From contig NZ_AUMF01000010.1 in NCBI RefSeq assembly GCF_000430545.1, positions 124,001 to 188,000 on the forward strand: a stretch of 64,000 bases of DNA. The letters run 5' to 3'. Source of the stretch: Tenacibaculum ovolyticum DSM 18103. Its GTDB lineage: Bacteria > Bacteroidota > Bacteroidia > Flavobacteriales > Flavobacteriaceae. Positions within the stretch are counted from its first letter, which is position 1. Every line of letters begins with the position of its first letter. Shown piece after piece: positions 60,574 to 64,000 of the stretch. The notes under the pieces were generated by a model that made no database searches, was not told where the DNA came from, and was given only the letters and a program-made list of their open reading frames with translations. The translations under genes and the position numbers were made by a program.

Positions 60574-61203
60574 TCAATTTTTAGTTAAACCTATTTTAAG
60601 TCCCATTAATATAAAAGCGAAACCACTAAATTTATGTAGTCGTAAACCAAGCTTTGGGTTATTTTTAATTTTCTCAAAAAATACACTAGCCAATAAAGTG
60701 AGGCTTAAGTACCAAACTATTCCGATTATTGCAAATGTTAAACCAAGGATTATAAACGGAATAGGATTATGAATTTGAGCTGGATTAATAAATTGAGGAA
60801 AAAAAGCTAAAAAGAATAATGCAACTTTCGGATTTAATGTGTTAGTTAAAAAACCAGCCCAAAAGTCACTTTTATTTTTCTGTTTCTTTTTACTTGTAAC
60901 TGATTTAGGTAAAAATTCACTTTTAGTTTTAAGCTTTAAGAAACCTAAATAAATTAAATAAACAGCGCCTACATACTTAATAATTGTAAAAGCAAAAGCA
61001 GATTTAGCAATAAAAAAAGATAGCCCCAAGGCTCCCAATAAAGAATGAGTTAAAACACCTGTACTTATGCCTAGTGTTGCATTAATCTCTGATTTTCGTC
61101 CTTGATCAATAGATTTGTTTAATACAAAAAATGTATCAATCCCTGGTGTCATAACAAAAAGTAGCGCAGTTAATATAAAAGTGATAAAATTTTCTATTCC
61201 CAT
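60574..61203 (-). CDS. LysE/RhtB-family amino acid exporter
   Basis: A 209-residue inner membrane protein with six helices. ITFILTALLFVMTPGIDTFF (TPGPD-like motif) and LGISTGVLTHSLLGALGLSF are the family N-terminal marks, and AGFLTNTLNPKVALFFLAFF the central one. It exports an amino acid or derivative by proton exchange. It is divergent from the LysR gene, whose product would normally regulate it. Confidence 0.92.
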   Translation of the reverse strand: MGIENFITFILTALLFVMTPGIDTFFVLNKSIDQGRKSEINATLGISTGVLTHSLLGALGLSFFIAKSAFAFTIIKYVGAVYLIYLGFLKLKTKSEFLPKSVTSKKKQKNKSDFWAGFLTNTLNPKVALFFLAFFPQFINPAQIHNPIPFIILGLTFAIIGIVWYLSLTLLASVFFEKIKNNPKLGLRLHKFSGFAFILMGLKIGLTKN

Positions 61204-61311
61204 AATTATTTTCTTTTAAGAATTAAATAAAACTAGGGAACAAAGAAAATTGTTTGATTCAAATTGAAAAATACATATTTTAGCTATACTAATGCATAAA
61301 ACGCATTAATC

Positions 61312-61959
61312 ATGAATGTTCTACAAATTAAATATTTTTTAACACTTGCTAGTGAATTACATTTTTGGAGAACTGCTGAAAAAATATTTATATCCCAATC
61401 TACTTTAAGTAGGCAAATTCAATCTCTAGAAGATGAATTAGGTGTTAAACTTTTTGAAAGAGATAAAAGAAATGTAAAGCTTACCGATGCAGGTAAATTT
61501 CTTCAAGATAAATGGACCGTTATTATAAATGAGTTAGATCAGGTTCATAGACAAGCAAAAAAAATTGATAAAGGAATAACTGGTCAAGTTTCAATAACTT
61601 ATCCGGGGTCTATTGCTTTTAAATTTTTACCAACTTTTTTGGAAACTTTAAATACTAATTTACCAGAACTTAAATTAGAACTAACTGAGCCAGTAGATGA
61701 GAATCATGAAAAATTATTACTTAACTATCAAACAGATATTGCATTTAGTAGAGATGAAATAAAAAATATAAGCATTGATTCGTTAAAGTTATCTTCAGAG
61801 CCAATTTGTTTAGTTGTTCCGAATAACCATTGGTTATGTAAAAAATCGTTAAATAACCTAAACGAGTTAAGAGATGAGAAGTTTATTATTTCAGGTTTGC
61901 ATCAAAAAACTTTCTTTTCTTCACTTTTGAGAAATGTTAATACAGGTTTTGGTACTTAA
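61312..61959 (+). CDS. LysR-type regulator, truncated by a palindromic element
   Basis: A 215-residue product where about 290-300 is normal. The HTH domain is complete (IKYFLTLASELHFWRTAEK, QSTLSRQIQSLEDELGVKLF) and so is the first half of the effector domain. After SGLHQKTFFSSLLRN the last codons (NTGFGT and TAA) come from the repeat starting near 61938. The missing C-terminal lobe makes normal effector binding unlikely; it may still bind DNA at the lysE promoter. Confidence 0.85.
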   Translation: MNVLQIKYFLTLASELHFWRTAEKIFISQSTLSRQIQSLEDELGVKLFERDKRNVKLTDAGKFLQDKWTVIINELDQVHRQAKKIDKGITGQVSITYPGSIAFKFLPTFLETLNTNLPELKLELTEPVDENHEKLLLNYQTDIAFSRDEIKNISIDSLKLSSEPICLVVPNNHWLCKKSLNNLNELRDEKFIISGLHQKTFFSSLLRNVNTGFGT

Positions 61960-62045
61960 CCCAGAATTTTAAATAGGTCTATCAAATTTTTTGATTTAGA
62001 TCTAAAATGAAAAGATAAAAGAAAGTAAAAAGTTTTGATTTGCCC
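61938..62045 (+). repeat. Palindromic element that ends the LysR gene
   Basis: TTAATACAGGTTTTGGTAC, then TTAACCC, ATCAAATTTTTTGATTTAGA and an AAAAGAAAGTAAAAAGTTTTG tail. It aligns along its whole length with the element at 54657-54780. Both copies lack a left arm, and both begin with the same TTAATACAGG. Confidence 0.5.
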
Positions 62046-62118
62046 TTTACCCCCAAAAAATCATTTATTTTCTGTCAAACTAGTCATATATTTAACATCA
62101 GTAGTAATATATAATGAT

Positions 62119-62802
62119 ATGAACGAGAAAGAAACATTTGAGTTAATAAGAATGAGTATTTTATCTATTCAAGAAAAAAAAGATAAACCAATTCGAATTG
62201 CAATAAACGGGATTGAGGGAACAGGAAAAACTGTTTTGGCTGAAAAATTGATTAAATATCTGAATTCAGAAAATTTGAACGCAATTCAAGTTTCAATTGA
62301 TGGATTTCATTTTAATAAAGAAGTTCGATATAAGCAGGGTCGAAATTCAGCAAAAGGCTATTACGAAGACTCATACGACGAAATAGTGTTTGTAGAAAAA
62401 GTATTAAAATCTTCTCAAACTGATTTTCCAAATTATACAACTGCTACACACAATTTAGAAACTGATGAATACTTGAGTTTAGAGCCTATAAAATTAGAAA
62501 ATAATTCGATTTTAATAACTGATGGAGCTTATTTATTTAAGCCAAATTATAGAAATCATTGGGACTTAAAAATTTATCTAAAAACAAGTTTTGAAATAGC
62601 GATAAAAAGAGGAGTTGAAAGGGATAAAGATTCTCTTGGAGGAGTTGAATTAACGAAAGAAAAATATGAAAAGCGTTATCACGAATCTTCGAGAATGTAT
62701 TTAGCAGAAAATGAACCAGAAAAAATTGCAGATATAGTAATTGATAATTCTGATTTTAATAATTTAAAAGTGATAAAAAATACTATTATTAATAACGAAT
62801 AA
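62119..62802 (+). CDS. Uridine-kinase-like P-loop kinase
   Basis: A 227-residue protein. Walker A RIAINGIEGTGKTVLAEKL, then VSIDGFHFNKEVRYKQGRN, the typical uridine/pantothenate/phosphoribulokinase-like DGFH motif, and SILITDGAYLFKPNYR. It should phosphorylate a nucleoside or small-molecule alcohol with ATP. I use ATG 62119 (an upstream TTG at 62035 lies in the repeat and would add residues unlike the family). The gene follows the repeat that cut LysR, so it may be a transferred gene. Confidence 0.85.
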   Translation: MNEKETFELIRMSILSIQEKKDKPIRIAINGIEGTGKTVLAEKLIKYLNSENLNAIQVSIDGFHFNKEVRYKQGRNSAKGYYEDSYDEIVFVEKVLKSSQTDFPNYTTATHNLETDEYLSLEPIKLENNSILITDGAYLFKPNYRNHWDLKIYLKTSFEIAIKRGVERDKDSLGGVELTKEKYEKRYHESSRMYLAENEPEKIADIVIDNSDFNNLKVIKNTIINNE

Positions 62803-63000
62803 TGTAAAAAATAAACAAAATTAGTCTATTAAACTTTAGTTTTTAGAGAAAGTAGCCTTGTAAGTAAGTAAAAAACACTAAAAAATAGAATTAAACAATT
62901 TATAGTTGATTATCGAAGCAATTGGATTTCTAATTGTTTCTTTGATAGGTAATTTATTTCTCGTAATTATGATCGTTTTGATTGACTTTTAAAGTGAAAA

Positions 63001-63022
63001 AACAGCAAGGGAAAGTGCTGTT
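63001..63022. terminator. Weak hairpin in the gap before the last gene
   Basis: AACAGCA (63001-63007) with TGCTGTT (63016-63022). The rest of the 62803-63149 gap is AT-rich with nothing else that I can identify. Confidence 0.45.
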
Positions 63023-63149
63023 ATATTATATAATAACAAGATATTGCATTTATCTTTAAAATACCTAATTACGCACATTTAATAGTAAAATAATTATTGT
63101 TGGTAGTCGTTTTAAGATTAGACATATTTTTCACTAAAAAATAAACAAG

Positions 63150-64000
63150 ATGAATGAAAAGCTGAAAACTATCAATTTTAAAAACATAAAACTTATAACT
63201 GTTACAAGTTTAATGTTTGTGATAGGAACTGTTTTTTCTCAGAATAAAATTACACCAAAAGACATTCGTTTAGATGCTACATATGAACATATTAGTGTAT
63301 TGTGGGAAATTAATGATGATAATAATCATAATAGCAATCTTGAAATAGCGTATCGAGTATTGGGAACGGCGACGTATTTACAAGGAGCGAAAACGTTGAG
63401 AGCTTACCCAGAGATGAAAGTAAATAATACTAGTTTAAATAAAAATTATCTTGCCGGGAGTGTTCTTTTTTTAGAACCTGGTACAGCATATGAATTGAAG
63501 TTAAGTATAACTGATCCAGATGGCGGAAGCATAACAGAAATTAGAACCATATCTACTAAAACGCCACTAAAACATTCTTCTACTGGTTCTATCTATTATG
63601 TAGCACCTGGAAGCGGTGGCGGAAATGGAACAAAGAGTACTCCTTTTTTAGGATTGCAAATGGCAGCTGATAACGCTGTGGCAGGCGATTTATTTTTAAT
63701 ATTAGATGGTTTGTACAAACCATTTACCATTACCGCTGATGGTACAGTAGGTAACCCAATTGTATTTAAAAGTAAAAACCTTCATGGGGCTATTATTGAT
63801 GGGGCTAATACAAGTGCAGGGATTGTTAATATTGGTGATTTTTCAAAAACTACCGAATACCTTATTGTTGATGGTTTTGTTATTCAAAATGGGCATTGGG
63901 CAATTAATGCAGAAAATACTGCTTTTGTAACTATTAAAAATAACAAAATTAAAGATGTAGGTTATGGTTATTACAACAGAAGAGAGAATGGATGGGAACA
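63150..64000 (+). CDS. Secreted right-handed beta-helix protein, 3' end outside window
   Basis: At least 283 residues in the window, open to the edge. It has a signal peptide (KLITVTSLMFVIGTVFSQ), a fibronectin type III-like domain (about 35-140: IRLDATYEHISVLWEINDDN, LEPGTAYELKLSITDPDGG), then a linker SIYYVAPGSGGGNGTKSTPF and the start of a parallel beta-helix (LQMAADNAVAGDLFLILDGL, EYLIVDGFVIQNGHW, VTIKNNKIKDVGYG). Such proteins are often polysaccharide lyases or carbohydrate-binding proteins in marine Flavobacteria; the enzymatic part would be beyond the window. Confidence 0.85.
   Translation, partial: MNEKLKTINFKNIKLITVTSLMFVIGTVFSQNKITPKDIRLDATYEHISVLWEINDDNNHNSNLEIAYRVLGTATYLQGAKTLRAYPEMKVNNTSLNKNYLAGSVLFLEPGTAYELKLSITDPDGGSITEIRTISTKTPLKHSSTGSIYYVAPGSGGGNGTKSTPFLGLQMAADNAVAGDLFLILDGLYKPFTITADGTVGNPIVFKSKNLHGAIIDGANTSAGIVNIGDFSKTTEYLIVDGFVIQNGHWAINAENTAFVTIKNNKIKDVGYGYYNRRENGWE

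Overview
The window reads as chromosomal DNA of a marine-type member of the Flavobacteriaceae (Bacteroidota), something like Tenacibaculum or Polaribacter. The reasons are the strong AT richness, LytTR/LytS signalling with a Bacteroidota-style propeller sensor, a TssD-type (T6SS subtype iii) effector, TANNTTTG-like -7 boxes, and gene neighbourhoods such as rsfS-ftsH-LUD-cdsA. The genus is an inference. No rRNA, tRNA, CRISPR array or intact transposase gene was found.

Region 1 (1-9.2 kb) is a tryptophan/kynurenine degradation cluster for the 2-aminomuconate route. It holds kynurenine 3-monooxygenase (cut by the window edge), a RidA-type 2-aminomuconate deaminase candidate, an aldehyde dehydrogenase fitting 2-aminomuconate semialdehyde, a cysteine hydrolase, an SDR protein, 3-hydroxyanthranilate 3,4-dioxygenase and ACMS decarboxylase. 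At least three families of short palindromic repeats sit between these genes, two copies flanking a small GIY-YIG nuclease gene.

Region 2 (9.2-16.2 kb) has two unknown membrane proteins and then an accessory patch. Two small lipoprotein genes are each bounded by their own terminal inverted repeat (GTTAGCAAAT/ATTTGCTAAC and GTTGTGTAGA/TCTACACAAC) and separated by a foldable attC-like site, which is the logic of integron gene cassettes, but no integrase is present. A 2OG-Fe(II) oxygenase, a methyltransferase and an ornithine/lysine-dehydrogenase-like enzyme follow on the minus strand. A diverged repeat of about 130 bp occurs at 11.0 and 16.1 kb.

Region 3 (16.2-39.4 kb) is mostly core genome. 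It starts with a TetR-ABC-HlyD-TolC export operon whose ATPase has lost most catalytic motifs, then a POT peptide transporter, a YceI-like lipoprotein, acyl-CoA-binding protein, CdsA, a LUD protein, FtsH, RsfS, BirA, PyrE, a NUDIX protein and DnaK. Next is a signalling locus with one intact propeller histidine kinase, one kinase with a degraded ATP site, and one LytTR regulator.

Region 4 (39.4-53 kb) is an envelope-stress-like module on the minus strand: a YbjN/Tir-like protein, PspA, a YqiJ-like membrane protein, a flotillin and a 1618-residue AAA ATPase. A divergent XRE regulator with a non-catalytic S24-like domain faces it, and an inverted-repeat operator candidate lies between them. A type II NADH dehydrogenase group follows.

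Region 5 (53-64 kb) is strongly accessory. It contains more cassette-like units, a SUKH-type immunity gene, a 42-bp tandem repeat, and a T6SS effector-immunity array: a TssD-metallopeptidase fusion split by an in-frame stop, two orphan HEIGH toxin tips, three lipoprotein immunity genes (two with the same premature stop) and a TssD fragment joined to another tail. A LysE/LysR pair follows, its LysR truncated by a palindromic element, then a uridine-kinase-like gene and the start of a secreted beta-helix protein.
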